Below, piece by piece: positions 51,374-60,696 of a DNA stretch of 64,000 nucleotides. Both the position numbers and the translations under genes were made by a program. Origin of the DNA: Rhodovulum marinum (GTDB lineage Bacteria; Pseudomonadota; Alphaproteobacteria; Rhodobacterales; Rhodobacteraceae); assembly GCF_004343075.1 (NCBI RefSeq), contig NZ_SLXP01000001.1, positions 240,474 through 304,473 on the forward strand, read 5' to 3'. The stretch's first letter is position 1. Each line of letters opens with the position of its first letter. The notes under the pieces are model-generated. The model saw nothing but the letters and a program-made list of their open reading frames with translations. It had not been told where the DNA came from and ran no database searches.

Positions 51374-52300
51374 CTAGCGCCGGTAGAGGCGCCCCATGAT
51401 GAGCGGCGTCAGGTACATCGGCACCTGGTAGCAGCCGATGAAGATCAGCAGCGGCGTCGTCACCTCGGGCGGCAACGCCACGAGGAACAGTGCGATGTTG
51501 CGGTTGCCCGCGGCGATGGACAGGCCGGTGCGCTGATCGCGGAACCGGGTGTGGTTCAACAGGCGCGCCGCGACGAGTTGCGCGCCCAGGTTCGCCGCGC
51601 AGGCCAGCGCCAGCCAGCCCGCGAATTCGGCGGGCCGGGCGATCAGCGTGGGCCCGGCCTGGGACATCAGGCCGACCACCACGACGGCCATGGCCAGCGC
51701 CGACAGCCCGTCGAGCGCGGCGATGGTGGGCGGCTGGGGCGCGCGCAGGACCAGGTGGCGCAGGGTAAAGGCCGCGCCCGCGGCCAGCAGGATCACCGCC
51801 ATCAACCGCGCCGCCGCCGCCAGCACCGCGCCCGCCCCGCCCAACCCCTGAGCCACGAAGAACACCGGCAGCACCGTCACCGGCAGGAGTGCCGTCGCGA
51901 CGATGAGGACCCGCAGCACCGGCGCCGGGTCGCCGCCCGACAGCACCGTCAGGTTCGGCGCGCCCGAGATCGGCGAGGCCGCGAACAGCAGGATCAGCGC
52001 GGTCGCCGCCGCCGTGCCGCCCAGCCCCACCGCCCAGAGGCCGCCGGCCACCGCCAGCGGCAGGGCCAGTTGATAGATCAGCACCAGCCCCACCACCGCG
52101 GGCAATTCACGCACCGCGCCCAGCGCCTGGCGCGGGCCGATCCGAAGGGCGGCCACGAACATCAGCCCCGCCACCAGTTCGGGCAGCCACGGGCGCATCG
52201 CCTGGGCCAGGGCCGGAAACAGGAACCCCGTCAACAGCCCGGCCACCAGCAACAGCCGCCCGTGCCGCGCCGCCGCGCCCAGAACACGGACGATCACCAC
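51374..52300 (-). CDS. BASS-like (bile acid:sodium symporter family) membrane transporter
   Basis: 308 residues, about 9-10 hydrophobic segments. GNRNIALFLVALPPEVTTPLLIF and the tail QVPMYLTPLIMGRL resemble the BASS/arsenite-permease fold. Na+-coupled import or export of an organic acid is likely. It overlaps the TauE gene by 7 bp, so the two share a message. Confidence 0.65.
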   Translation of the reverse strand: MVIVRVLGAAARHGRLLLVAGLLTGFLFPALAQAMRPWLPELVAGLMFVAALRIGPRQALGAVRELPAVVGLVLIYQLALPLAVAGGLWAVGLGGTAAATALILLFAASPISGAPNLTVLSGGDPAPVLRVLIVATALLPVTVLPVFFVAQGLGGAGAVLAAAARLMAVILLAAGAAFTLRHLVLRAPQPPTIAALDGLSALAMAVVVVGLMSQAGPTLIARPAEFAGWLALACAANLGAQLVAARLLNHTRFRDQRTGLSIAAGNRNIALFLVALPPEVTTPLLIFIGCYQVPMYLTPLIMGRLYRR

Positions 52301-53037
52301 AGCCCCCGAAGGATCAGAACCGCCGCGGCCAGCCCGCTGACCGCCAGCAGCGCCGCGCGATAGCGCGCGTCGAACCGCCCCCGCAATCGCCCCGCGACCA
52401 GAACGCCCGCCACCATGCCCGGCGCCATCACCGCGGCCAGCGCCAGGTCATGCGCGCCGACCCAGCCCGCCGCCCACAACCCGACAAGCGAGACCAGGCA
52501 GCCGATCGCGAAGAAGGCCGACAGGGTGGGCCGCGCCTCGGCCCCCGGGCGATGCTGGTAGACGATGGCCATGGGCGGCGCCCCGACCGAGGTGATCGTG
52601 CCCATCACCCCCGACAGCGCCGCCATGCCGACCAGCCGCGGCCGGGTGAACCGCAGGCCCGGTCCCAGCGCGGACAGCGCGACCGCCAGCCCGATCATCA
52701 CGCCGAAGACCAGTGCGAAGGCGTCCGGGTCGGTCAGCGTGGCCAGGATGACGGTCGCCACCATGACCCCGGCCACCCGTCCGCCGGTGCCGGTCCAGAC
52801 CTCGGACCAGGCGATGGCGTCGCGTTCGCGGAACGCGGCCAGCGTCGCCGTGGCAAAGCCCACGATCAGCGAGGGCACGGGGACAAGATCGGGGTCGAGC
52901 AGCGCCAGAAGCGGTGCGGCCACCAGCCCGAAGCCCAGCCCCAGCCCGGTCTGCACCACGGCGGCCGCGACGACGATCAGCAGCACCGGCACCACCAGCC
53001 AGGGCGCGGAGGCCAGGTGCAGGCCGGTGTCCACCAT
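52294..53037 (-). CDS. TauE/SafE-family permease
   Basis: 247 residues, 7-8 TM segments. VVAAAVVQTGLGLGFGLVAAPLLALLDPDL and the matching second half GTITSVGAPPMAIVYQ are TSUP/TauE features. Members export sulfite, sulfonates or organic anions. It follows DctM of system 3 by 9 bp, so it belongs to that operon. Confidence 0.82.
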   Translation of the reverse strand: MVDTGLHLASAPWLVVPVLLIVVAAAVVQTGLGLGFGLVAAPLLALLDPDLVPVPSLIVGFATATLAAFRERDAIAWSEVWTGTGGRVAGVMVATVILATLTDPDAFALVFGVMIGLAVALSALGPGLRFTRPRLVGMAALSGVMGTITSVGAPPMAIVYQHRPGAEARPTLSAFFAIGCLVSLVGLWAAGWVGAHDLALAAVMAPGMVAGVLVAGRLRGRFDARYRAALLAVSGLAAAVLILRGLW

Positions 53038-53046
53038 CGCCGGGCC

Positions 53047-54360
53047 CTAGCCCCCCGGCCGCTGGCGGATGTTGTCGGGCAGCCAGGTGGCGAGTTCGGG
53101 GAAGGCGATCAGCACGAAGACCATCACCACCATGATCAGGAACATCGGGATCGCGGCGCGCGCGATGAAGTTCATCTCGTGCCCGGTCATGCCCTGAAGG
53201 ACGAACAGGTTGAACCCGATGGGCGGGGTGATCTGCGCCATTTCCACCACGACGACGATGAAGATGCCGAACCAGATGATGTCGATGCCCGCCTGCCGGA
53301 TCATCGGTTCCACGACGGCCATGGTCAGCACCACCGACGAGATGCCGTCGAGGAAGCAGCCCAGCACGATGTAGAAGACGAGGAGCGCCATCAGCAGTTC
53401 GAACCGCGACAGCTCCCAGCTGGCGATCAGGTCGGCCAGGCCGCGCGGCAGCCCGGTGAACCCCATCGACAGCGACAGGAAGGCGGCCCCCGCAAGGATC
53501 AGCGCGATCATCGCGCTCGTGCGCACCGCGCCCATCAGGCTTTCGGTGAAGGTGCCCCAGGTCAATGATCCTTGGGTCGCGGCCAGCACCAGCGCGCCGA
53601 TCACGCCGAAGGCCGCGGCCTCGGTTGCGGTGGCATAGCCCATGTACATCGAGCCGATCACGACGAGGATCAGGCAGATCACGGGGATCAGGAAACGCGA
53701 GTTCTTGACCCTCTCCAGCAGGGTCATCGGCGGTTCGGGCGTGGGGTCGAACCCCTTGGACAGTTTCGAGACGGCCGCCACATAGGCCATGAACATCGCC
53801 GCCAGCACCAGCCCGGGAAGGACGCCGGCCATGAACAGCTTGGTGATCGACTCGTTGATCGTCACGCCATAGACGATCAGCGTCAGCGAGGGCGGGATCA
53901 TCAGCCCAAGTGTCGCCGCACCGGCCAGCGTGCCGATGACCATCGTCTCGGGGTAGTTGCGGCGCCTGAGTTCCGGGATCGACATCTTGCCGACCGTGGT
54001 CAGGGTGGCCGCGGACGACCCCGACACCGCGGCAAAGACCGTGCAGCCGACGATATTGGTATGCACCAGCCCGCCGGGCAGCCGCGCCATCCAGGGGGAC
54101 AGGCCCTTGAACATGTCCTCGGACAACCGGGTGCGGTAAAGGATTTCGCCCATCCAGATGAAGAGCGGCAGGGCGGTCAGCGTCCACGAAGACGACGACG
54201 ACCATATCTTGGTGATCATCGCGTCGCCCGCGGGGCGCGAGGTGAAGATCTCCATCCCCACATAGGCCACGCCCATCAGCGCAAGGCCGACCCAGACGCC
54301 CGAGCCCAGGAGCAGGAACAGGACGAACAGGAAGATCGCGATCGGGGCGAGTTGTTCCAT
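53047..54360 (-). CDS. dctM: TRAP transporter large permease (DctM), system 3
   Basis: 437 residues, about 12 TM segments. FAAVSGSSAATLTTVGKMSIPEL and LGLMIPPSLTLIVYGVTI are DctM motifs. It begins 4 bp after the dctQ stop. The substrate is likely the same as that of the FAD oxidase gene upstream in the operon. Confidence 0.92.
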   Translation of the reverse strand: MEQLAPIAIFLFVLFLLLGSGVWVGLALMGVAYVGMEIFTSRPAGDAMITKIWSSSSSWTLTALPLFIWMGEILYRTRLSEDMFKGLSPWMARLPGGLVHTNIVGCTVFAAVSGSSAATLTTVGKMSIPELRRRNYPETMVIGTLAGAATLGLMIPPSLTLIVYGVTINESITKLFMAGVLPGLVLAAMFMAYVAAVSKLSKGFDPTPEPPMTLLERVKNSRFLIPVICLILVVIGSMYMGYATATEAAAFGVIGALVLAATQGSLTWGTFTESLMGAVRTSAMIALILAGAAFLSLSMGFTGLPRGLADLIASWELSRFELLMALLVFYIVLGCFLDGISSVVLTMAVVEPMIRQAGIDIIWFGIFIVVVVEMAQITPPIGFNLFVLQGMTGHEMNFIARAAIPMFLIMVVMVFVLIAFPELATWLPDNIRQRPGG

Positions 54361-54364
54361 GGCC

Positions 54365-54895
54365 CTACTCCGCGTGGCTCTGGTCGACGAGGTCGCGGCG
54401 GATGCCGTGATCGCCGGTGAAGATCAGCCGCACCAGGTGATCCCAGAAACAGATCGCCAGCAGGACGGTTCCGGCGGCCATGGACAGCTGGGGTATCCAG
54501 ACCGGCGTCTTGTCCAGGCCCTGGCTGATCTCGTTCAGCTTCCACGACCAGTAGGTGCCCTTGATCGCGTAGCGGGCGAAAAAGGTGGCAGTGATCGCGC
54601 CGATGCCGAAGCACCACAGCTCGCCCCATCTTCGGTGGCGGCCAAGGACGCTGAGAAACAGGGATACCCGGATATGCGCCCCGTGGTTCAGCGCATAGGC
54701 AAAGGCGAAGAACGACGCCGCCGCCATGCAGTAGCCCGCGTAATCGGTGGCGCCGGGAAAGGTCTGGCTGGTCCAGCGCGCCAGCATCTGAAGCACGATG
54801 ATGACGAGGATCGCGACCAGGAACAGGGCCGCGATGACGCCGCCCAGTTTGTAAAGGAAATCAAGGATGCGCCTGAGCGCATGCGCTGCCGCCAT
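54365..54895 (-). CDS. dctQ: TRAP transporter small permease (DctQ), system 3
   Basis: 176 residues, four TM helices with a longer than usual third loop. Start chosen at the ATG of MAAAHALRR; a longer frame upstream covers the intergenic hairpin. It links dctP and dctM of this operon. Confidence 0.85.
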   Translation of the reverse strand: MAAAHALRRILDFLYKLGGVIAALFLVAILVIIVLQMLARWTSQTFPGATDYAGYCMAAASFFAFAYALNHGAHIRVSLFLSVLGRHRRWGELWCFGIGAITATFFARYAIKGTYWSWKLNEISQGLDKTPVWIPQLSMAAGTVLLAICFWDHLVRLIFTGDHGIRRDLVDQSHAE

Positions 54896-54921
54896 CGGCC
54901 GTCCCCCTGCGCAAGGCGCGG

Positions 54922-54951
54922 GGGCGGGCCGGGATGCGCCCCGGCCCGCCC
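54922..54951. terminator. hairpin between dctP and dctQ, system 3
   Basis: GGGCGGGCCGGG-ATGCGC-CCCGGCCCGCCC, a perfect 12-bp stem, 8 bp downstream of the dctP stop. Same placement as the hairpin of system 1, so it may set the ratio of binding protein to permease. Confidence 0.55.
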
Positions 54952-54958
54952 GCATGCG

Positions 54959-55933
54959 TTACATGCTGCTCTTGTATTCCTCGACGATGGCCTGGCCGGT
55001 CTCGCCCGCCTGGTCCAGCCATTCCTGGGTCATCGTCTCGCCGATCGCCTTCAGCCCCTCGACCAGGTCGTCGCCGGCGCGGGTGACGGTCATGCCGCCC
55101 TCTTTCAGCCCGTCCATCGTGAACTGGGTATAGTCCTTGGAGCGTTGCAGCCCCTCGGCCGCGGCCTTGGCGGCGCAGTCGTTCATCACCGCCTTGGTGG
55201 CGTCATCGAGGCCGTTCCACGCATCCATGTTCACGAAAACGGCGTTGCGCGGCAGCCAGGCGTCGACCTCGTAGAAATGGCTGAGATGTTCCCACACCTT
55301 GCGGTCATAGCCCGTGGCGCCCGACGAGATGAAGCTTTCGGCGACGCCGGTGGCCAGCGCCTGGCTGAGTTCGGCGGCCTCGACCTGCACCGGGATCATG
55401 CCGGTCAGTTCCGCCATGCGCGCGGTGGCGGTGGAGTAGGAGCGGAACTTGACGCCCTTGAGATCGTCGAGCGTGTTCACCTCCTTGTTCATGTAGAGGC
55501 CCTGCGGCGGCCACGGCACGGAATAAAGGTAATGCAGGTTGTCCTCGGCCAGCGCCTCGGAGACGGCGGGTTGGGCGATGGACCACAGTTTCTCGTGTTC
55601 GTCGAAGGACGAGACAAGGAACGGGATCGAGTCGACGCCGTAAAGCGGGTTCTCGTTCTGGTGCGCCGAGAGCAGGCGCTCGCCGATATTGGCCTGGCCG
55701 GTCTGCACCGCGCGCTTGATCTCGTTGCCGCCGAAGAGCGAACCCGAGGGGTGGGTGACGATTTCCAGCGCGCCGCCCGTTCCCTCGGTCACGCATTGGG
55801 CGAAATTCGCGCCGACCTCGGAATGGAAGTTGGTCGCCGCATAGGCCATGGGCATGTCCCATTTCTCGGCCGAGGCGGCGGTGCCCAGCGTGGCCAGCGC
55901 GGTCGCGGCCAGAAGCGTTGCGGGGGTTTTCAT
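54959..55933 (-). CDS. dctP: TRAP transporter solute-binding protein (DctP), system 3
   Basis: 324 residues from the ATG of MKTPATLL (strong AGGGAGA site). Signal peptide to about residue 22. R164 in LKGVKFRSYS matches the carboxylate arginine. Order is dctP-dctQ-dctM. Encoded after a FAD oxidase that probably uses the imported compound. Confidence 0.9.
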   Translation of the reverse strand: MKTPATLLAATALATLGTAASAEKWDMPMAYAATNFHSEVGANFAQCVTEGTGGALEIVTHPSGSLFGGNEIKRAVQTGQANIGERLLSAHQNENPLYGVDSIPFLVSSFDEHEKLWSIAQPAVSEALAEDNLHYLYSVPWPPQGLYMNKEVNTLDDLKGVKFRSYSTATARMAELTGMIPVQVEAAELSQALATGVAESFISSGATGYDRKVWEHLSHFYEVDAWLPRNAVFVNMDAWNGLDDATKAVMNDCAAKAAAEGLQRSKDYTQFTMDGLKEGGMTVTRAGDDLVEGLKAIGETMTQEWLDQAGETGQAIVEEYKSSM

Positions 55934-55974
55934 GTCTGTCTCCCTGTGTGGTGGGTTTTCGTTCTTGGTTGCGG

Positions 55975-57210
55975 TCATTGAAACCGCGTCGGGGCATAGG
56001 GCGCAAGGTCAATGTTGGGCCGCGTGCCGCCGACCAGTTGCGCCAAGAGCCGCCCGGTCTTCGGCCCGCCGGTCAGCCCGACATGGTCGTGGCCGAAGCC
56101 GACAAAGGCGCCGTCCACCCCCGGCACGGGGCCGATCACCGGGGTGGAATCGGCGATGCAGGGGCGGTGGCCCATCCATTCCACGGTGCGGTCCCATGTC
56201 AGGCCGGGGATGACCTTGCGCACATGGCGTTCCAGCAGGCGGAAGGGCGCGCGCGAGGGGGGCGCGTCCAGCCCGCCGAATTCGACGATGCCCGCAAGGC
56301 GCAGGCGCCCGTCCATCGGGGTGGCGAGGAACTTGCCGGCGGCGATCATCGTGGGGGCGCGGGGCATGACGGACGGGGTCCACAGTTCCAGGTGATAGCC
56401 GCGCTCGGTTTCCAGCGGGATTTTCAGCCCCAGCTTGCGCGCGAGCGGCCCCGACCACGCGCCGGTCGCGATCACCACCGCGTCGCAGGGGATCGTCTCG
56501 CCCGCCACGCGCAGGCCGGTCACGCGCCCGCCCGCGCGCGCGATATCCGTCGCCTCGCCGATCACGATCCGCGCGCCCTGCCGTTCGGCATGGGCGGCCA
56601 GCGCCGCGACATAGGCGCCCGGATCGGTGATGTGGCCGTGGCCCGGCAGGCGCACCGCGCATTTGCCCGGCGCGAAACAGGGGTCGATGGCGGCGCCCTC
56701 CAAAACCTGCCACTCGATCCCCAGCGACTTGCGGATGCCCCAGCCGAAGCCGTCGGCCTGGTAGTCGCGCCGGCTGTCATAGAGGAACACGTAATCCGAC
56801 GGCACGATCCAGCGTTCCGCCCCGGTGCCCGCCGCCAGCGCCTGGTGATCGGCCAGGCTGTCGCCGATGATCGGGTAGAGCGCGCGGGCGCGGGCGCGGG
56901 CGGCGGGCGCGTTGGCGTGCGAGAGATAGCGCATGAGCCACGGCGCCAGCCGCGGCAGGTAGCCCCATTTCAGGAACAGGGGCTTCATCGGGTCGAACAG
57001 CATGGCGGGGGCGTGGGCGAACAGGCCCGGCACCGTCACCGGCACCACGGAACTGGACGCCAGGAGCCCCGCATTGCCGTGGCTGGCCCCGGCGGCGGGG
57101 CCGGTCCGGTCCACCAGGATCACCCGGTGCCCGTCGCGCAGCAGCCACAGCGCGGTGGCCACCCCCACGATCCCCGCGCCGATCACCGCGACGGTCTTGC
57201 CCTTGTCCAT
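55975..57210 (-). CDS. FAD-dependent D-amino-acid dehydrogenase (DadA-like)
   Basis: 411 residues of the DAO family. TVAVIGAGIVGVATALWLL binds FAD; WMGHRPCIADSTPVIGPVPGV and FGHDHVGLTGGPKTGRLLA are the DadA-type ends. Start chosen at the ATG of MDKGKTVAVIG, first gene of the operon. D-amino acids or related imino acids are the likely substrates. A racemase-like gene lies divergently 85 bp away. Confidence 0.85.
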   Translation of the reverse strand: MDKGKTVAVIGAGIVGVATALWLLRDGHRVILVDRTGPAAGASHGNAGLLASSSVVPVTVPGLFAHAPAMLFDPMKPLFLKWGYLPRLAPWLMRYLSHANAPAARARARALYPIIGDSLADHQALAAGTGAERWIVPSDYVFLYDSRRDYQADGFGWGIRKSLGIEWQVLEGAAIDPCFAPGKCAVRLPGHGHITDPGAYVAALAAHAERQGARIVIGEATDIARAGGRVTGLRVAGETIPCDAVVIATGAWSGPLARKLGLKIPLETERGYHLELWTPSVMPRAPTMIAAGKFLATPMDGRLRLAGIVEFGGLDAPPSRAPFRLLERHVRKVIPGLTWDRTVEWMGHRPCIADSTPVIGPVPGVDGAFVGFGHDHVGLTGGPKTGRLLAQLVGGTRPNIDLAPYAPTRFQ

Positions 57211-57295
57211 GCCCTGCCCCCGTTGCCGCGCGCCGAGCTTGCGAAGCGCGCCCGCGCGTGTCAACGAGACGGCGACGCGCAACCGGGGCAAGGCG

Positions 57296-57997
57296 ATGGA
57301 CGAGACCCAGGCACCGATCGGCATCCTGATGCTGGACTCGCGCTTTCCCCGCATTCCGGGCGACATGGGCCACCCCGCGACCTGGCCGTTTCCGGTGGCG
57401 ATCCGGGTCGTCCGCGGCGCCTCGCCCGCCCGCGTGGTGCGCGAGGGCGGCGACACGCTGGCCGCGTTCATCGCGGCGGCACGGGAATTGGTGGCCGAAG
57501 GCGCGGTCGGGATCACCACGACCTGCGGGTTCCTGTCGCCCTATCAGGACGCGCTGGCCGAGGCCGTGGGCGTGCCGGTCGCGACCTCGTCGCTGATGCA
57601 GGTGGAGATGGTCAACCGCCTGCTGCCAAAGGGGAAACGCGCGGGCATCCTGACCATCGCGGCCAGCAGCCTGGGCCCCGCGCACCTGGCCGCGGCGCGG
57701 GTGCCCGCGGGCACCCCCATCGGCACCACCGAGGGCGGGCGGGAATTCACCCGCGTGATCCTGAACGACCTGCCCGAGATGGATATCGACGCCGCGCGCG
57801 CCGACAACGTGGAAGCCGCCCGCGCGCTGGCCGCCGCGCACCCGGAGCTGGGCGCGATCGTGCTGGAATGCACCAACATGACGCCCCATGCCGCCGACAT
57901 TCGGGCAGCGACCGGCCTGCCCGTCTATTCGATCTACGATTTCGTCTGTTGGTTCCGGGCGGGCCTGTCGCCCGCGCGCCACCTGCCCGCTTCCTGA
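57296..57997 (+). CDS. Asp/Glu racemase superfamily protein
   Basis: 233 residues. The two catalytic cysteines are placed as expected: C77 in GITTTCGFL and C192 in VLECTNM. Related enzymes are aspartate, glutamate, hydantoin or maleate racemases/isomerases. Divergent from the DadA-like gene; together they could interconvert and oxidise amino acids. Confidence 0.75.
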   Translation: MDETQAPIGILMLDSRFPRIPGDMGHPATWPFPVAIRVVRGASPARVVREGGDTLAAFIAAARELVAEGAVGITTTCGFLSPYQDALAEAVGVPVATSSLMQVEMVNRLLPKGKRAGILTIAASSLGPAHLAAARVPAGTPIGTTEGGREFTRVILNDLPEMDIDAARADNVEAARALAAAHPELGAIVLECTNMTPHAADIRAATGLPVYSIYDFVCWFRAGLSPARHLPAS

Positions 57998-58138
57998 GCA
58001 TCCGCGGCAAGCCTGCCTGACGAAAAGGCAATCTTCCCTTCCGCGCGGCCCCGTGCCACTCTGCCGCCGTTCCAAACGACCGGCGAATGGCCCTTGATCG
58101 GGCACAGCAGAGTCCGGGAAAATCAGGGGGTAATCCAC

Positions 58139-59170
58139 ATGGCTGCCAGGAAAACCGACACGCTCGACATCGCGCGCCGCAGGCTGTTGCTGGGCTCGGC
58201 GGGGGCCGCCGCCGCGGCGGGGCTGGGCCTTGGGCCCGGGCGCCTGTTCGCGCAGGAGCAGATTTCCGTCGCGGGCATCTATACCGTGCCGGTCGAACAG
58301 CAATGGGTCAGCCGCATCCACATCGCCGCCGAGGCCGCGCGCGAGGCGGGGCAGATCACCTATACCTTCAGCGAGAACACCTCGAACACCGATTACCCGC
58401 GCGTGATGCGCGAATATGCCGAAAGCGGCGTGAAGCTGATCATCGGCGAGATCTTCGGGGTCGAACAGGAAGCGCGCGAGGTGGTGCTGGACTATCCCGA
58501 AACCGCGTTCCTGCTGGGCTCGTCCTTCATGCCCGACCCGGCCTATCCGAACCTTGCCGTGTTCGACAACTATATCCAGGACGCGAGCTATCTTTCGGGG
58601 ATCATCGCGGGCGCGATGACCCAGACGGGCAATATCGGCATGGTCGGCGGGTTCCCGATCCCCGAGGTCAACCGGCTGATGCATGCCTTCATGGCCGGCG
58701 TGCGCGAGACGCGGCCCGACGCGACCTTCCAGGTCAGCTTCATCGGGTCGTGGTTCGACCCGCCCAAGGCCAAGGAGACCGCATTCGCCATGATCGAGAA
58801 CGGCGCCGACCTGTTGTACGCGGAACGGTTCGGCGTGTCGGACGCGGCGCAGGAACGGGGTGTGCTGGCGATCGGCAACGTGATCGACACGCAGGCCGAC
58901 TATCCCGACACGGTGGTCGCCTCGGCGATCTGGCATTTCGAACCGACGCTTCAGGCGGCGCTGGCCCGGGTGGCGGACGGCAGCTTCGAGGCCGACAATT
59001 ACGGCGTCTATTCCTTCATGAAGGAAGGCGGCTGTTCGCTGGCGCCCCTGGGCACCTTTGCGGGCAAGGTACCGCAAGCGGCGCTGGACCTGGTGGCCGA
59101 GAAAGAGGCCGCGATCAAGGCGGGCAGCTTCACCGTCGAGATCAACGACGAAGAACCCAAATCCTCCTGA
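58139..59170 (+). CDS. BMP-family ABC transporter substrate-binding protein, Tat-type signal
   Basis: 343 residues. The N-terminus has a twin-arginine run ARRRLLLGSAG, then the BMP/PnrA fold (VAGIYTVPVEQQWVSRIHIAA, IGMVGGFPIPEVNRLMHAF). BMP proteins bind nucleosides or nucleobases. Start chosen at the ATG of MAARKTD. First gene of an import operon; TGATG overlap with the ATPase gene. Confidence 0.88.
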   Translation: MAARKTDTLDIARRRLLLGSAGAAAAAGLGLGPGRLFAQEQISVAGIYTVPVEQQWVSRIHIAAEAAREAGQITYTFSENTSNTDYPRVMREYAESGVKLIIGEIFGVEQEAREVVLDYPETAFLLGSSFMPDPAYPNLAVFDNYIQDASYLSGIIAGAMTQTGNIGMVGGFPIPEVNRLMHAFMAGVRETRPDATFQVSFIGSWFDPPKAKETAFAMIENGADLLYAERFGVSDAAQERGVLAIGNVIDTQADYPDTVVASAIWHFEPTLQAALARVADGSFEADNYGVYSFMKEGGCSLAPLGTFAGKVPQAALDLVAEKEAAIKAGSFTVEINDEEPKSS

Positions 59171-60696
59171 TGGGGGCGCGCGAGGTCGTCCTGCGCCTTG
59201 AGGGGATCACCAAGAGGTTCGGGAAACTTACCGCGAACGACGATATCGGCTTCGCCCTGCACAGGGGCGAAGTCCTTGCCCTGCTTGGGGAAAACGGCGC
59301 GGGCAAGACGACGCTGATGAACATCCTGTTCGGCCATTACACCGCCGATTCCGGCACGGTCGAGGTGTTCGGCCAGCCCCTGCCGCCTGGGGCACCCGGC
59401 GCGGCGCTGGCCGCGGGGGTGGGCATGGTGCACCAGCATTTCACCCTGGCCGGCAACATGACGGTGCTGGAGAACATCCTTTTGGGCACGCGGCCCCTAT
59501 TCGGGATGGGCCTCGGGCGGGGTGCGGCGCGGGCGCGGGTGGAACAGCTGTCGCGCGATTTCGGGCTGGCGGTCCACCCCGATGCCAAGGTCAAGACGCT
59601 GTCGGTGGGCGAGCGTCAGCGGGTGGAGATCCTCAAGGCGCTGTATCGCGACGCGCGCATCCTGATCCTGGACGAACCGACCGCGGTGCTGACGCCACAG
59701 GAAAGCGACGCGCTGTTCGAGACGCTGAAAAAGGCGGTGGCGCAGGGGCTGTCGATCATCTTCATCTCGCACAAGCTGCACGAGGTGACGGCGGTCAGCG
59801 ACCGGGTGATCGTGCTGCGCCACGGGCGCGTGGTGGGCGAGGTCGCGACGGACCAGACCGACCGCCACCGGATCGCCGAGATGATGGTCGGCGCCGAGGT
59901 CGCCCTGCCCCACCCGCCGCTGGGCCGGGCGGGCACGGCGCTGATGGAGCTGCGTGACGTGTCCACCCCGCCCGAGGGCAACCGGACGGGGCTGCGCCGC
60001 GTGACCCTGTCGCTGAAGGCCGGGCAGATCACCGGGCTGGCGGGGGTGTCGGGCAACGGGCAGGGGGCGCTGGCCGACCTTGTTTCCGGCCTGATCGCGC
60101 CGGACAGCGGGGAATTGCGCGTGGCGGGGCAAACCGTCGCCCGATGGTCCCCGCGGGCGGCGCTGGCCGCGGGGGTCGGCCGGATCCCCGAGGACCGGCA
60201 CGCCACCGGGTCGATCGCCGATTTCACCCTGACCGAGAACGCGGTGCTGGAAGGCTATGCGCGCCCGCCGTTCAGCCGCGCGGGCTGGATGGACTGGACC
60301 CGCGCCCGCGCCCATGCCGAGGACATCATTGAAAAATACGACGTGCGCTGCCCGGGGCCCGAGGCGCGCATTCGCCTGCTGTCGGGGGGCAACATGCAGA
60401 AACTGATCCTGGGCCGCGCGCTGGAGGCGGGGCCAAAGATCATCCTGGCCAACCAGCCCGTGCGGGGCCTGGATATCGGCGCACTGACCTATGTGCAGGA
60501 GTGCCTGATCGCGGCGCGGGATGCGGGCGCGGCGGTGTTGCTGATTTCCGAGGATCTCGACGAGATCCGCGCGCTGTCGGACGTGATCCACGTGATGAGC
60601 GAGGGCCGCCTGTCGCCGGAATTCCCGCGGGGGTCGAAAACGCCCGCGGAGCTGGGGCAATGGATGGCCGGACAGGGGTTCGCCGATGCGGCTTGA
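59170..60696 (+). CDS. ABC transporter ATPase, nucleoside-type (double ATPase)
   Basis: 508 residues with two ABC domains. The first has Walker A GENGAGKT (40-47), LSVGERQ signature and ILDEPTAVL. The second has the degenerate Walker GVSGNGQGAL and LSGGNMQK, as in sugar/nucleoside importers. ATG overlaps the previous stop. Overlaps permease 1 by 11 bp. Confidence 0.92.
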   Translation: MGAREVVLRLEGITKRFGKLTANDDIGFALHRGEVLALLGENGAGKTTLMNILFGHYTADSGTVEVFGQPLPPGAPGAALAAGVGMVHQHFTLAGNMTVLENILLGTRPLFGMGLGRGAARARVEQLSRDFGLAVHPDAKVKTLSVGERQRVEILKALYRDARILILDEPTAVLTPQESDALFETLKKAVAQGLSIIFISHKLHEVTAVSDRVIVLRHGRVVGEVATDQTDRHRIAEMMVGAEVALPHPPLGRAGTALMELRDVSTPPEGNRTGLRRVTLSLKAGQITGLAGVSGNGQGALADLVSGLIAPDSGELRVAGQTVARWSPRAALAAGVGRIPEDRHATGSIADFTLTENAVLEGYARPPFSRAGWMDWTRARAHAEDIIEKYDVRCPGPEARIRLLSGGNMQKLILGRALEAGPKIILANQPVRGLDIGALTYVQECLIAARDAGAAVLLISEDLDEIRALSDVIHVMSEGRLSPEFPRGSKTPAELGQWMAGQGFADAA

